Assembly (NCBI GenBank): GCA_027605045.1
Contig: JAQFWX010000009.1
Coordinates: forward strand, 806,001-870,000
Direction: 5' to 3'
From: Phallus indusiatus
Lineage: Eukaryota > Basidiomycota > Agaricomycetes > Phallales > Phallaceae
DNA length: 64,000 nucleotides
Under the pieces are notes generated by a model that was given only the letters and a program-made list of their open reading frames with translations, was not told the DNA's origin and ran no database searches. Positions 25,322 through 37,025 of this stretch are shown here, piece after piece (position 1 is the stretch's first letter; each line of letters begins with the position of its first letter). Position numbers and translations under genes: made by a program.

Positions 25322-26561
25322 ATGCTCGGTTTACGAAACATTCCGGCAAGACATGCATTCACGAGAAGAGTTCCAAAAGGATTTTGTGGGTTTCATCCTT
25401 TAGCTTCCAATTGGAATTCTCCATCAAACTCCGGCCTCGTTCCAATCGTCATTGAACAAACAGTAAGTAGCCCTCTACTTATCGATGGTCCTCTGGACTT
25501 AGTTTAGTTTTATTTAGGGACGCGGCGAACGATCATATGATATCTTTTCTCGCCTATTGAGAGAAAGAGTCATAATGATATATGGACCTGTGATTATCCT
25601 TGTCTCTCATGCCGGAACGAATAATCCCTCATCTCTTCATTCGCCACAGATTCGGGACGCAGAGTCAGCTTTAACAGTAGCCCAACTACTTTTTTTAGAA
25701 GCTGAAGAACAATCAAAACCCATACACCTCTATATCAACTCTCCAGGTGGAAGCGTTACCGCCGGTTTAGCCATATACGATACCGTACGTCCCCGCTGGA
25801 CTCGTCCACTACCCTGCCCACTCAGCTTCGTTCTATAGATGCAGGTTCGCCGATGATTCAGTGTTTTTTATCCGCTTTCAAAGTCTGTAACTCTTCCGGT
25901 AGTATGTTTCATCACCTATTCATACCTACTGTGTAGGCCAGGCATGTTCAATGGGTTCGCTGTTACTCGCAGCTGGTAAGCCCAAACTTCTCCGCTTCTC
26001 CCCCAAGATTGGTAGGTCACTGAAATATTCATTAGGTGCACCGGGAAAACGACACTGTCTTCCTCATGCGAGCATAATGATCCATCGTATGTGTTTGTTT
26101 GTTGTACATATAGATATCTAACACATACACTTCCCCTGAAAGAGCCATCGGGCGGTGCTTCCGGACAAGCTAGCGATATCGCAATTCATGCCAAGGAAAT
26201 ATTACGTGTACGAGAAGCGTTAACAGAGATATACACTCGACACTGCCTCGGACAAGACGAAAAAAAGGAAGATGCACTACAACGATTCAGTTTGTCTCCT
26301 TTCATCCCCTGTCTATGGGCGCTCCCTTACTTTTGATATCGTCGTTTCCTCAGATACCGCTTTAGAGCGTGACTACTTTTTGACAGGTATGATATCTTGC
26401 AATATGTCTTGCCATTGTTCATTAAATCGTTCATGGAAAATTTTGTAGCGGATGAGGCGAAAAACTTTGGATTAATCGATGCTATTTTGGAACGCCGTCC
26501 CACTTCTACCCCTGACAAAACAGATTCACAATTGGATAGGGATGGAAAAGACGCCAAATAA
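25322..26561 (+). CDS. CLPP: Mitochondrial ATP-dependent Clp protease proteolytic subunit
   Basis: The serine peptidase of the mitochondrial ClpXP complex. The ATG at 25322 opens [20 protein letters not shown], a basic mitochondrial presequence; an in-frame GTG upstream was not used. Nine exons give 256 residues. Motifs: [37 protein letters not shown], catalytic Ser in GQACSMGS, catalytic His in SIMIHQPSGG, catalytic Asp in LERDYF, then [14 protein letters not shown]. The invariant AIYDT-MQ-Y stretch requires a 6-nt exon ATGCAG (25839-25844) between introns of 54 nt (25785-25838) and 58 nt (25845-25902). The last exon adds a hydrophilic tail. All three catalytic residues are intact, so the enzyme should be active. 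Confidence 0.94.
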
Positions 26562-26878
26562 ATGCAGTAGGTAGCACAACATAGCATGTGAACTCCGTAT
26601 AGTAAAATTGTATGACCGCGTCCATCTTCAACTCTTTCCGACTGAGTAATAACACGAATCTCATGTAAGTTTCGGTAGTTGAAAGCCGGAAAGATAATTG
26701 TTGTTTTTTTAACAAAAGTAAAATTGGCATAGTGATAGCATCGCGTAATAGAGTTTCGTCAGGTTTCGTCCCTTCCAGTCCGAGTCCGAGTCACCCGCAG
26801 CCTCCTGACAGTATACAGCGTTCCAGTGAAGAGCACATGCGTGCACACGGAAAAAAAAATTGCGGATTGATTTTTGGT

Positions 26879-26886
26879 ATAAAAGG
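26879..26886 (+). promoter_or_regulatory. TATA box of CAP/PR-1 gene
   Basis: TATAAAAG, 77 bp upstream of the CAP-protein ATG at 26956, with an A-rich tract upstream. A strong TATA agrees with regulated expression of a secreted protein. Confidence 0.6.
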
Positions 26887-26955
26887 ACTGCTCAACAGCG
26901 TGCTTTTTATTATCTTTCTTCTTCCAAACTTTTTAAATATTATCTGTCCTTTATA

Positions 26956-27641
26956 ATGCTATTCTTTTCTGCCTCTTCTCTACTTCTTAGTGTTGTCTTA
27001 GCGTTATCTTCACCACTCGCCGCAAGGGGCTCTATCCAGCAGACCTCTCCCCGGGACGTTCAGGCCTACTTGACGGCACACAACACTATCAGAGCCAAAC
27101 ATGGCGCCGCCCCACTGACATATTCTCAAGACCTTGCCGCTAAAGCTCAGCAATGGGCTAACCACTGCGTTTTCAAACACAGTGGAGGATCACTGGGACC
27201 GTTTGGCGAGAATTTGGCTGCTGGCACTGGAAATTTTGGAATCACTAATGCGGTCAAAAGTTGGACTGATGAAGTTTGTAAGTACACGTACGCATCAAAT
27301 ACCAAAGGGATTTTACTTATTGATTATGTTCACAGCTCAATACAATGCTAAGAATCCTCAACCTTCCCATTTCACGCAAGTTGTATGGAAGAGTACGACG
27401 AAAGTAGGATGTGCTGAACAGAATTGTTCTGGCATTTTTCCCAGTAGCTTTGGGGTACGTTCTGCCAAAAAAAAAACCTTTTTTTTATACATTCCTCACT
27501 ACTTTGATCAGCCTGCCCGTTATTATGTTTGCGAATATCAACCACAAGGTAATGTTATTGGACAATTCGGGTATGTTCTTCCCTTAGTGTGCATCTTCTT
27601 TATTTGACCGATAAAAAATTAGTGCCAATGTTCAAGCTTAA
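26956..27641 (+). CDS. Secreted CAP/PR-1 (SCP, Pry-like) protein
   Basis: Four exons (26956-27277, 27336-27454, 27512-27570, 27623-27641) give 172 residues. The signal peptide is MLFFSASSLLLSVVLALSS. The CAP domain shows AHNTIRAKHGAAPLTYS, the cavity His and Glu in CVFKHSGG and FGENLAAG, the HFTQVVWKSTTKVGCA motif and the closing YYVCEYQPQGN. This is near the minimal length for a fungal Pry-type CAP protein, with almost no N-terminal extension. Family members bind sterols or fatty acids extracellularly; some act as effectors or developmental proteins. The final exon is only 19 nt (ends ANVQA). The splice of the first intron to a Ser-Gln-Tyr junction fits the family. Confidence 0.92.
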
Positions 27642-28443
27642 GACCCTTGTCATCCCGTTCTTCGGACTCTCGTTTCTTTTCTTCCCTTTCTTCTGTATTC
27701 TGAGTCTATAACGAACTCTATTTATCTATCATTTAATATATATTGCGGCTGAAATTAGCTGAAATTGTGCAAGTGTTCAGCGATTCGGTGTACCGGTAGT
27801 GTATTCTTACGACGGAAACCACACGAATCCCGTGTATGAAACGGAAAGTAATCTTCCAAATTGCATATAACCACAGAATTGCAAACTTTTTCAAGCTCAA
27901 TGGCATTTCGTTCCTTTTTTCCCTTACTTTTTCTCAGGAGGAATACATGCCCTTCCCTTTCAACCAGTGCTTCAAGTTTCAAGTCATATGATAAATCCGA
28001 GAGCACCGGTCTGAGGAGGCCGGTTCCCTTATTCCTGGCATAGCTTCTTCAAGATCATATGATCTGCGGCGATGAGTATGTTTTGTAAGATTTCAAGAAA
28101 AAAGTACTATAAAAGAAGACTCCTTCGACTTGGGCTGACTGGGATGCATTATAAGCGCAATGACATTGTAAAAAAATAGTGCGATGCATGACATGTTAAA
28201 CGATGTTATTGACTTCTGTAGCCAGGCGTTTGGTCAGAATGCATATGATTAGTGCGGGGGAAAGCGGGTTTGATTCTTGAACCTGCAGATCCAAACGTTC
28301 GAATGTTCCCTGGAATCAGATGCGGGTGTCGGCTTTTCATTCATTTTATTGATGATTTGTAATAAATTAGTAAAAAGCAAATTCGAAGATGGTTTTAGAA
28401 AGCTACTAGGTCTTCAACACGCATTGGCTCCTATTTCTCAACT
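27642..28443. other. Convergent 3' intergenic region
   Basis: Between the CAP gene and MFS copy B. AT-rich, with no gene or repeat supported. Confidence 0.55.
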
Positions 28444-30552
28444 TTATGTTCTCCATGTGTTCTTTCGTCTCACCAGCAACATCCGAGATATAGCAGCCAG
28501 AACAGGTGCACCCAAAAGGATTGTCTATGATCATTTTGAAGCTCGGTAGATTAGAGTTGTGTCAGGACACATGAAAATACAACTCTCACGCTGACAAATA
28601 TTATGGCTCTGTTCCATCTGTATCGTGGCACGTCCAAGAGTTGCCCTGCAACCGGTTCTGAAACGAGGATAGAAAAGCTCGATATAAATGATGAATATCC
28701 AATAGCGAATCTGGTTTATGTTATAATCGTATGCTTTCACGGGTGAGTTGTACCGTAAAAACCCACCCAAAGTCGTTGATGTCATCCACATATGCGCTTA
28801 CAGACGCACCCGCAATACCGAAGTCTACAAAAAGTAATTTTAACCAGTAAGCTTAAATGCCAAAAAAAATACACATACATCCCCCTGAGAAAATGCCATA
28901 GAAGATTGTGAAAGGGATTAATCCATGTACGGTAGTTGCCTTAATCAGCGTGAAACTGGTGATACCCATACAAGTGGTTGTACAGATAACAGCTATGTAC
29001 CATGAATGTTATCATAATCATAAATTGATGAAATTAAAAAAATCTCGATATCATTTACCATTTAGTGGGCCAATTTTGTCCGCAATGAATCCCCATAATA
29101 CACGTCCAAAGATATTTGCTCCGTTCATGATAGTTATCTGGGAAAAAAGTTCTTGTTGATGTGGGTCACACCACAATAGGAACAGGAACATACGGTGTAA
29201 AACGACAGATTAGGCGACAGTCCATGAAGAATCGCGAACAGTTGAATGTAAAAATCTGGGATACATTATCAAGCACTGCAAGTAATAAAATGAAGTGTGT
29301 GTACCTACACGGAAAATACATGGTGAGGGTTAAGAGGCTTGCTCTTGAATAAAGGAGAACAAGATCAATTCTGGCATGAGCAGCAATACAGTAAGGTTGA
29401 ACGTACGCTGCGTTGCCTAAGGCGAAAGGTATATCGGTAACAATTTTTTTAATATTCGGCGGCTGGACGTTGCTTCTTAATTTTTTGGGAGGAAGACGTG
29501 GTCGTATGAGAAGGTTTCCTAAAACGGCTAAAGCTAAGAAGATAAATCCGAAGATTCTACAACGTCTTCAGCATCTTATCAAGACTCAGATGCGACCCGG
29601 GGTTGCGTACCTCACACCCCATGCAAATCCAACAGGTCCATTGATCAGGTGGTTCAGTCCAATGGTTTGCACTATTGCACCTACAGCCCCACCTATACGG
29701 ACACAATTTCCAGAATTGTATATATAGAAAAAAGCTGAAGGCGAGCAGGACATACCTAACGAAGCAACTCCTGCGACTAGACCTCTTTTACGTTTGAAAT
29801 AATGGAAACAGATTGATAAAGACGGGATATATAGTATTCCCATCCCTATTCCTACGCCTAGCCCTTGCGCCAAAAATACTTCATAAAAATGGTGCGGTTT
29901 AGCAAGAGAAAGCATAAAGTACCTATGGTATGAAGTCTTATGAGAACCGAAAAAATCTAGGCTGGAAAAAGAGAAAATTCACGAACGAGAAGATATAAAT
30001 CGCAGATCCAACAAACATCAACTGTCTGATATATCCATCGTCGAACAATTTTCCCATAGGCAGACCACAGGCGAAAATCAGGAACAACTGCATGCTACCT
30101 ATCCACGCTATTTCGGAGGGTGTTTTCTCATTGAGAAATATCCGCTAAGTAGCCTATGAGTTTGAGCAATGTGCATTGATTAGTAACCCACTGTGTAATA
30201 ATCTTGGTAGACACCGAAAGCACTAACGGCACCTTGAGATAAGAACAACAAACATGCACTTATGATCCAAGTTAGGGATAATAAATGAAAAGCAAGCTAA
30301 CTCTTCCTACCTGCCAAAGACAGTAGTCCATGCCTCTCTTCCTCCTTCTGGGAACTCATCTGGGTTCATTCCACCGTCCTCGACTTTAAACAGCGACAAT
30401 TCGGAGGGAGCAACATCTTGTTTCGGTGATTCTCTCTTTGAGGATTCTTCGTTTCGAGATGCCTCGTCGGAAGTTACAAGGGAATAGTTCCCTAACGATA
30501 GCGCCTCATTCTGAGAGGCTTGGGTTTCATCTGGGGATCGGGCGTAGTCCAT
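28444..30552 (-). CDS. MFS transporter, monocarboxylate/Mch-type, copy B
   Basis: Paralogue of the transporter at 18.2-20.2 kb, same strand and apparently the same intron layout. The ATG (30550-30552) opens MDYARSPDETQASQ. Visible blocks: FPEGGREAWTTVFGS, LSQGAVSAFGVYQDYYT, SEIAWIGSMQLFLIFACGLP, MLSLAKPHHFYEVFLAQG, GGAVGAIVQTIGLNHLINGP, FYIQLFAILHGLSPNLSFYT, ITIMNGANIFGRVLWGFIAD and VAGQLLDVPRYRWNRA. All exons found in copy A have an intact counterpart; the last one ends VRRKNTWRT. Plus-strand open frames across 28.9-29.7 kb are antisense shadows. Substrate unknown; the two copies have diverged enough for different substrates or expression. The arrangement implies an old duplication, now separated by four unrelated genes. 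Confidence 0.88.
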
Positions 30553-30625
30553 GCTAATAGTCGTCAGTAGACGTGGGGTACGGAGATTTGATTCGTGGCT
30601 TAAGTAAAGAAACGGTTAATAATGA

Positions 30626-30642
30626 AGCCCGAACAAGCCCGT
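30626..30642 (-). promoter_or_regulatory. Conserved 17-bp promoter motif, CGG-N7-CGG (copy B)
   Basis: Identical on the gene strand to the motif upstream of copy A (ACGGGCTTGTTCGGGCT), here 74 bp upstream of the ATG. A TTGACA also precedes it at almost the same distance in both promoters. Confidence 0.55.
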
Positions 30643-31507
30643 AGATGTCAACTCCCTGAAAAGGTGGAGCTTTGAGGCGCTTTTTTCTTGGGTTTGGAAT
30701 ACTAATGATAATTTGGTAGTATGTATTTTGTTTCACTGTACAAATCCAAAGCTCATTAAATATAGGACTCAGTCGACCCAATCATGCTTACAGGTTTAAG
30801 GGTATTAACAGGAAACTTGATATAATCTTAATGGAGAAAAGGCCTGCTGACCTCCAACCTCCCACATGGCTTTTCGCATCCTTTTCCGTCTGGTAGGCTG
30901 AGTGATGGCATATCTCTAACACCGAGGAAATCCGGAGGTACGACGAGAAGTCGGAGATGATTTGTTCGAATATGACTGATATATACTCATAAACCAAAAT
31001 AATAACCCCACAATAAAGAGAAATTGTGTATATGAGATGAAGCGTACATATTTCCAAAGATAAACGAAACTGGGTGAGAGGAGACGGCCCACAACCCATA
31101 TTCACGTCGCTGCACGCATGGTGGTCGCGCCACGCGCCACGGAGTGTGACTCAATGTCACATTCCATACGTCACATGTCACGGAGTTTGGTTCCCACTTG
31201 TTTCCAACCCGGTCCTACCTATACTTCCGGATGCTAAAAGTTGCGAAACAATGTATTGCATAATTAGGGTCGTCTTGGACGGCGGACCCCTACACCAAGG
31301 GTGAGTAAGAATTGATTACAACAAGCAATATTAAAGTCACAATGAATAACTCTGTTTCCTAGAACTGTGAAGTGGGAAGATGATTGGATCAAAACTACGG
31401 CTCTTAGTAATTCAAACGCTTCTTTTTTCAGAGTCATTCTGGACACCAGCTGAATGTGAGCCTATTGATATAGACAGTATAATAGCTCCATTTGTTTGGC
31501 ATTCTTA
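30643..31507. other. No supported gene
   Basis: Upstream region of MFS copy B. It contains clustered TGACTC, CGTCACATGTCACGG and GCCACGCGCCACGG-like sequences (31120-31185). I cannot support a gene. Confidence 0.5.
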
Positions 31508-31735
31508 GTCCCTGAGCCAGAAACCTTTGATAAAAAAACTCGTGTGGCTTGACAAGGAAAGGATCTACCCCATATTTCAAATCATGAAAGCAGGCTCAAT
31601 CAAACGAGAAGATATAAATTCTAGAACCGGTTATCACCAAGACACCAAAGGCCTTAAGTACCTCGTCGTCGTCTTGCCAAAAGGTTTCGGGCGGTAAGAT
31701 CAAGAAAGATATTTGTTCAGGCTATGTATTTGTAT
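31508..31735 (-). pseudogene. Relic of a third Mch-type MFS transporter
   Basis: On the minus strand, fragments in separate reading frames recall the two intact transporters: a VITGSRIYIFS block (compare LTGSAIYIFS in copy A) followed, past intron-like sequence, by SFLVKPHEFFYQRFLAQG (compare SFAKPHHFYQVFLAQG). The order is right, but frames are broken and the flanking exons cannot be found, so only a decayed middle part remains. Confidence 0.6.
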
Positions 31736-33584
31736 TTACGCTTAGGAGCATTCTCTGCGGGTTTCCTCACTCTTGATTAGGTGGCAATATTGATGCGAGA
31801 GCGCCAGGAGTGTAGCAGGGCCAGGGAGGAAAAGGGAACCAGTCATCGAATGTGAGGGTCTATGGGGATATCTGAGAGAGAAAGAGAGAATTTTATTTCG
31901 TGTCTGAGCTAATCTGAGTCTCCCAGTCAGACAGCACGAGAGAGGGAAAAAGGCTGTTTTCTAGAGTATCAAAGGCTCCTTTGAATTATATACAGCGAGG
32001 CCGGTAGAAGACGGTGCCTTTTGAGAACAGGGTGTACCGTTTTTGTGAGATAACAGGCAAAATGGAATGAGAAGTAACAGCAACGTGAGGTAAACACGTA
32101 AGAGAAGGCAGTACGCGTCTGGCGAAAGAGCTGGTGAATCGCGATGCTTGACCACAATTACAAACTTGCAACAAACTCGTCGGCTCGGAGTCCTCCTACG
32201 CGTGAATTCAGGTTTCGTCGCGGGCCATTCCTGATTTCATCATAGTCCGCCACTCGAGGTTTGCTCATCAATATAATACTTGCCATACCGAGATACCCCA
32301 CAAGAGTAAATAGCGCTAGCCATGCAAACTGACGACTCGCCTTTTGAAGTGCATATAAATATGAATAGAAATGTATATACAATCTGGGAATCTCACCTGA
32401 AATACAGCTGTTCAAGCTTATTGATCGCCTTCAAACTTATCTGAGCTCAAGTATTCAGACTTTTCATCGAGTCAAACTTGAAGGAGCTCTAAATACGACG
32501 TAGTTCATATTCTACTGTGATGTTCGACAGGAACGCTTCATCATCGCACTTGTAAGAGGTTCTCTTGATCTTAAATTCTTTTTCTATAGCTTCGCACTAA
32601 AGTTGATAGCGCATTGTGGGGGGGAAGCCCAGAGCATAGGGATTGAATTCATCGAGTCGCATCGAATTTTTCCCGAGCGACACGGTCATAACCAAGTAAT
32701 AACGTTGGTAGTCAACAAACAGAATCATTAAACTGATAGAACACGACGGTTTCGAATAACTCAAGGGGTGTAAATACCCTGCGTCGTCCTTTCCGGCTTC
32801 GATCGACGCCGGGAAAGTTATTGTCAATTGATGACTCCCCCGTTCAAACGCAACTCGGAGACCGCTGAATGTACAATCCCTAGGCTCTAAGTTGAGCCTC
32901 AAAATGCCTACTATCAGTCTTATTCAGCCCCTTTCCCCAAAGTATTCTTAGATCTCGGATCCGTTTTGCTGTGCCGGCGATGCTGTTGGTTGTTGTTGAC
33001 CAGTTACGGCAAGCCCGAGGCCATGACGTTGCGCGACGAGTCTGAAACTATTGCGCAAATAGGGCACACGACAACAAAGGCTTAAAATGGTCTGAACTTG
33101 TGCGAATCCCAGAGACTTGATCCCGAGCTCGGGGTGGTTCGGACGGCCTGATCAGAACATGAGTGCAAGATAAAGTGTGATAGGCCAGTGTTATTAATAT
33201 GATAATCTAGATACGCTCCTTGAGTAGATCTGTTTTCCCATTGATTTGACTGCGGCGGTGAGCACGAGGTCTCCAAAGGTCTCCAAAAGCCTAAACCTGT
33301 CCTCCCGAGCTGACGAAACAGCGCAACTCATGCCGCGTTGCCTGTCACAAGCCCTCCCAACCGCTTCGCATGGCTGTCACACGCCGACCGTCACACTCAC
33401 CGCAACAGTGACAAGAACACAAGAACACGGTCATTTCATTCCTTTCTCTTGATTCTCTTGATTCTCTTGCATCACCGCAGGCGGTGTTTCATTCTTCATT
33501 CTATTCTTTTTCCCATTAAATGTGCGGTGTGGCATCCTTTTATCAGACCTGACACAAAAGAGACCCAGAGGCGTTCTCAGCCAC
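31736..33584. other. Intergenic region with decayed open frames
   Basis: No intact gene. A minus-strand frame from 32902 to 32484 is open apart from one TAG (32595-32597) and reads like a protein (FERGSHQLTITFPASIEAG, then YKCDDEAFLSNITVEYEL), suggesting a decayed gene. A second minus frame near 32160-32340 encodes a hydrophobic helix (FAWLALFTLVGYLGMASIIL) with a polar tail but lacks a start. Neither family is recognised. Confidence 0.4.
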
Positions 33585-36500
33585 ATGTATATTGCTCCGT
33601 CTTTCCTACCTTATGTGCAACTACTCCCTTTAATATCATTGTTTTTATTTCTTTTGGAATGTGCTCCATCCGTCGAAGGTAAGTCAAACACGAATATCAA
33701 TTTTCAATAAAGAAACCATAGACTTACGCTTTTGGTCATGACGCAGCCACCAGTTCAGCCCTTCGACCTTTGAGTCATATCACAGAACCGTCGCTAACAT
33801 TGGAACGGTATCCTAGGACTCAACACCTGCGGCGCAAGTCCATATCATCGTCTTATTACTCTGATACTTCTCGGACAACAGTTCATTCAGATACGCTAAG
33901 GCTGACAGTGTCAGTCTACGGCGAGAAATATGTTTTGCATTTGATACCTAACGATTATTTATTACATCCATCTGCTCGTGTCAAATATTTCAAAGCCGAC
34001 GATAATGGCCAAATCACGTTGGATCGAACAGAGCCTGTGGTCAGGAATCAAGTCAAGGCGTACTTGGGCGAAGTGATACACCCTGACCATTCTGATGGTC
34101 GACTGCAAGAGGATTTGGCAGGCGGGGTAGTGAACTCAAAATATTCTTCTTTTGGCTGGGCGCGTATCATAATCTATAATGAAGGAAACCCTCGACTCGG
34201 AGTTTCTCCTAATCTGGAAGGTGCTTTCACTGTCAACGGCATTCCGTACCACGTCATGACTCGCGACAAGTATATGCGATTGAAGCACACGCAAGACCCT
34301 GTTCCTGACACTCAGGACGATCACTCTCTTGTTGTCTTCAGGGATTCTGATATCGCTGACTCGCACCAGGATTCCAACGATGCCCAACATCCACCATCGA
34401 ATGAACATTCACATTTTTGTTCTCATGACACTTTGAGCTGGAACAAAAACCCCGGTCCGAATCCCGTTTTTAGACAACCAAAATTGCCTACATGGCTGGA
34501 TGAGCTGGCATACGGTAATACATGGACAAAGGTCGACCCGAACCGAAGTATGTGGAGACGAGATGATGTTGTTGGGAATAACGTTGACGGAAAGTAAGAA
34601 ATTATCTCTCAAAGTTCTACATCGTTCCGATTCATATTTTTCCCAGCTTTGAGTCACATATCGGGCAAACCACTGGGTGTCCGACGAGTCCCGTGACTGT
34701 AAGTTTCCCCAATTCTATCCATCATCTTATCCATTATAATATGGCCTGTAGCTCTACATGGGTGTCGCGGCCGATTGCAATTACGTCCAGAAATACGGAT
34801 CGCAAGAAAATGCCACTAAAGCCATTATAAACGATTGGAACATGGCAAGTGCGGTATACCAGGTCTGTTATATGTAATAACAATTTGGACTATACTGACA
34901 CTTCTTTCTTAGAAAACATTTAATGTCAATCTTGCAATTGTAGAGCTCAGCATTCACGACCCGACATGTCCCGTATCCCCCGATCCAGCATTTCCATGGA
35001 ATACTGAATGTAGCCCAGGGACCGATCTTAATAGCCGATTATCAATATTCTCTCAATGGCGAGGTACGCAATCTAATGACCAAGCCGGTCTATGGCACTT
35101 GATGAGCGGCTGTCCAACTGGCACTGAAATCGGGGTTGCCTGGATTAACACATTGTGTCAAACGACCACTACAGGAAGCCCGGGAGAATTTATATCCGGG
35201 ACGGCCTTGACGACGGCAAACAGGAATGAGTGGCAAGTCGTTGCTCATGAAATTGGACACAATTTCGGTGCTATTGTAAGTGCCCCCTACCTATTCGGTT
35301 CATCGTTACAGACAGACTCATTATTCCTTATTAGCACGACGTATGCACATCTTTCTCGACTTTTAACTTATTTCAATTTTTCGCTCATGACTTCTTTATA
35401 GTGTATCGACGGATGTAATTCAACCACCTCGTGCTGCCCACTTTCGACCTCCCAATGCAACAGCAACGAAAAGTTCATAATGAGTCCGAACTCTCAGCCT
35501 GGCCAGGTTGCCTTCTCCCCATGCTCAGTCGGAAACATCTGTACGAACTCCATCCTTTTTATTTCTTTTCCCGTCTTCGTGCACTAAAACACAACCCTAC
35601 TGGGTTCATCAGGCTCTCTTATGCAATCCAAAACGGTTAACGCCACATGTCTCAAGCCACCGGAAGAAGCCATTCAAACGATATCCCTTGGCATGTGCGG
35701 GAACGGTATCGTCGAGGATGGCGAAGAGTGCGATCCAGGCATAGGAGTCAACTCAACATGCTGCGATCAAAAGACATGTAAATTCACTTCAGGAGCAATA
35801 TGTGATCCATCGAATGGAGGTTGTTGCACATCACAATGCCAATTCGCGCCAAGCACACAAGTATGTCGGGCGGCTCTGGACTCTCAATGCGATTTTCCGG
35901 AAATGTGTAATGGAACGTCGGCACAGTGCCCCTGGGATAGAACTCAGCCAAACGGTTAGTTTTTTTTTTTTGTTTTTTTTTTGTTTTGGCACTTTATTGT
36001 ATTCGTGGCGCAACTTTTGCTAACTCACTCCCGGTTGTTTCATCTTTTCAGGCTTGTCTTGTGGTAACGGTTTAGCCTGCGCGAGTGGACAATGCACATC
36101 CCTGAACCGTAAGCACCTCCACCCCTTTTTTGTATCACTTCTTGGCGTGTTTCTCTAATTGAATTATGGCTTGAATTACAGAACAGTGTCAAAATGTTGG
36201 GGCTTCGCTAGGCCTTCAGCAGGCTTGTGAAAGCAAGGGAGATACCAGTTGCCAAGTAAATTGCCAGACACCCGGTAACCCCGCGGAATGCACCGAGTTA
36301 CAAGCCCAGCTTATCGATGGCTCCCCCTGTGGTTAGTTTTCCATTCTTTTCTACACATTTTGAAAAAAAAATAAACATGTTACACATGGGGCTGATTCGC
36401 ATTTCTTTTCCTCGCTAGGATATGGAGGCTCGTGTTCAAATGGAGCATGTATACCAGGCTCTTTTGCTGGGGCGGTCAAGGTACGAGTTTCATGTATAAT

Positions 36501-37025
36501 GTATGACACTTTCCTAATTCTCTCTTTTTTTTTGCGCAGTCATGGTACAAGCAAAACCCTCAAATCGCCATTCCAATCACCATTTTAGGAGGCATATTAA
36601 TTATCATCATTCTTTGGACTTCAATACGCTGTAATTTATCTCAACTGCTTTTTGTCGTTTCCTTTTTTTTGAGGCTGACAATTGTTTATCAAGGTGTCTT
36701 GCGCCGAGATTGGTGTTGCCGAAGATATCCCAAGAAAGGAAAAATCGTGCCCTCCGCCTTGGCAGCACAGCCTTCGATCAGTCATATCGGACCATCACCT
36801 TCTGAACAAACACTCGTCGCTTCGCGAGATCCCTCATTATCGGCTCCGAGGCCCCCTCCCGCCGTTGTGATGCAGGAAAGACTGCGAAAGCCACAGCAAA
36901 CGTCTCTTTCAAAGATGAATGTTAAACCGTCTATAAGATTTAGTGATGAGTTAGTTATTCCGCCTTTTTTTCCCGTTTTACGAATGCATAATAACAAGAT
37001 AACATGTAGAGTAGCATTGCTTTGA
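33585..37025 (+). CDS. ADAM-type membrane zinc metalloprotease with disintegrin-like domain
   Basis: A reprolysin (M12B) protease of the fungal ADAM group (relatives: S. pombe Mde10, Aspergillus ADM proteins). Thirteen exons give 881 residues. The order is: signal peptide (LLPLISLFLFLLECAPSVE); prodomain; catalytic domain with LYMGVAADCNYVQKYGS, WINTLCQTTTTGS and the zinc site HEIGHNFGAIHD, then the Met-turn region KFIMSPNS; disintegrin-like Cys-rich domain (CGNGIVEDGEECDPG ... FPEMCNGTSAQCPWD); CYGGSC-type Cys-rich segment; TM helix IAIPITILGGILIIIILW; basic Cys-rich RRDWCCRRYPKKGK and a Pro-rich cytosolic tail. The third zinc ligand, His-Asp of the HD pair, is encoded alone in a 6-nt exon CACGAC (35335-35340) between introns of 59 and 61 nt. 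The final 20 residues are the least certain. Confidence 0.92.

Noticed and set aside
28908..29727. Series of plus-strand ORFs
   Set aside because: They are antisense to MFS copy B, whose minus-strand exons splice into a complete transporter.
31961..32174. Three overlapping minus-strand ORFs in all three frames
   Set aside because: Simultaneous openness of three frames reflects low stop density, not coding; none has a motif.
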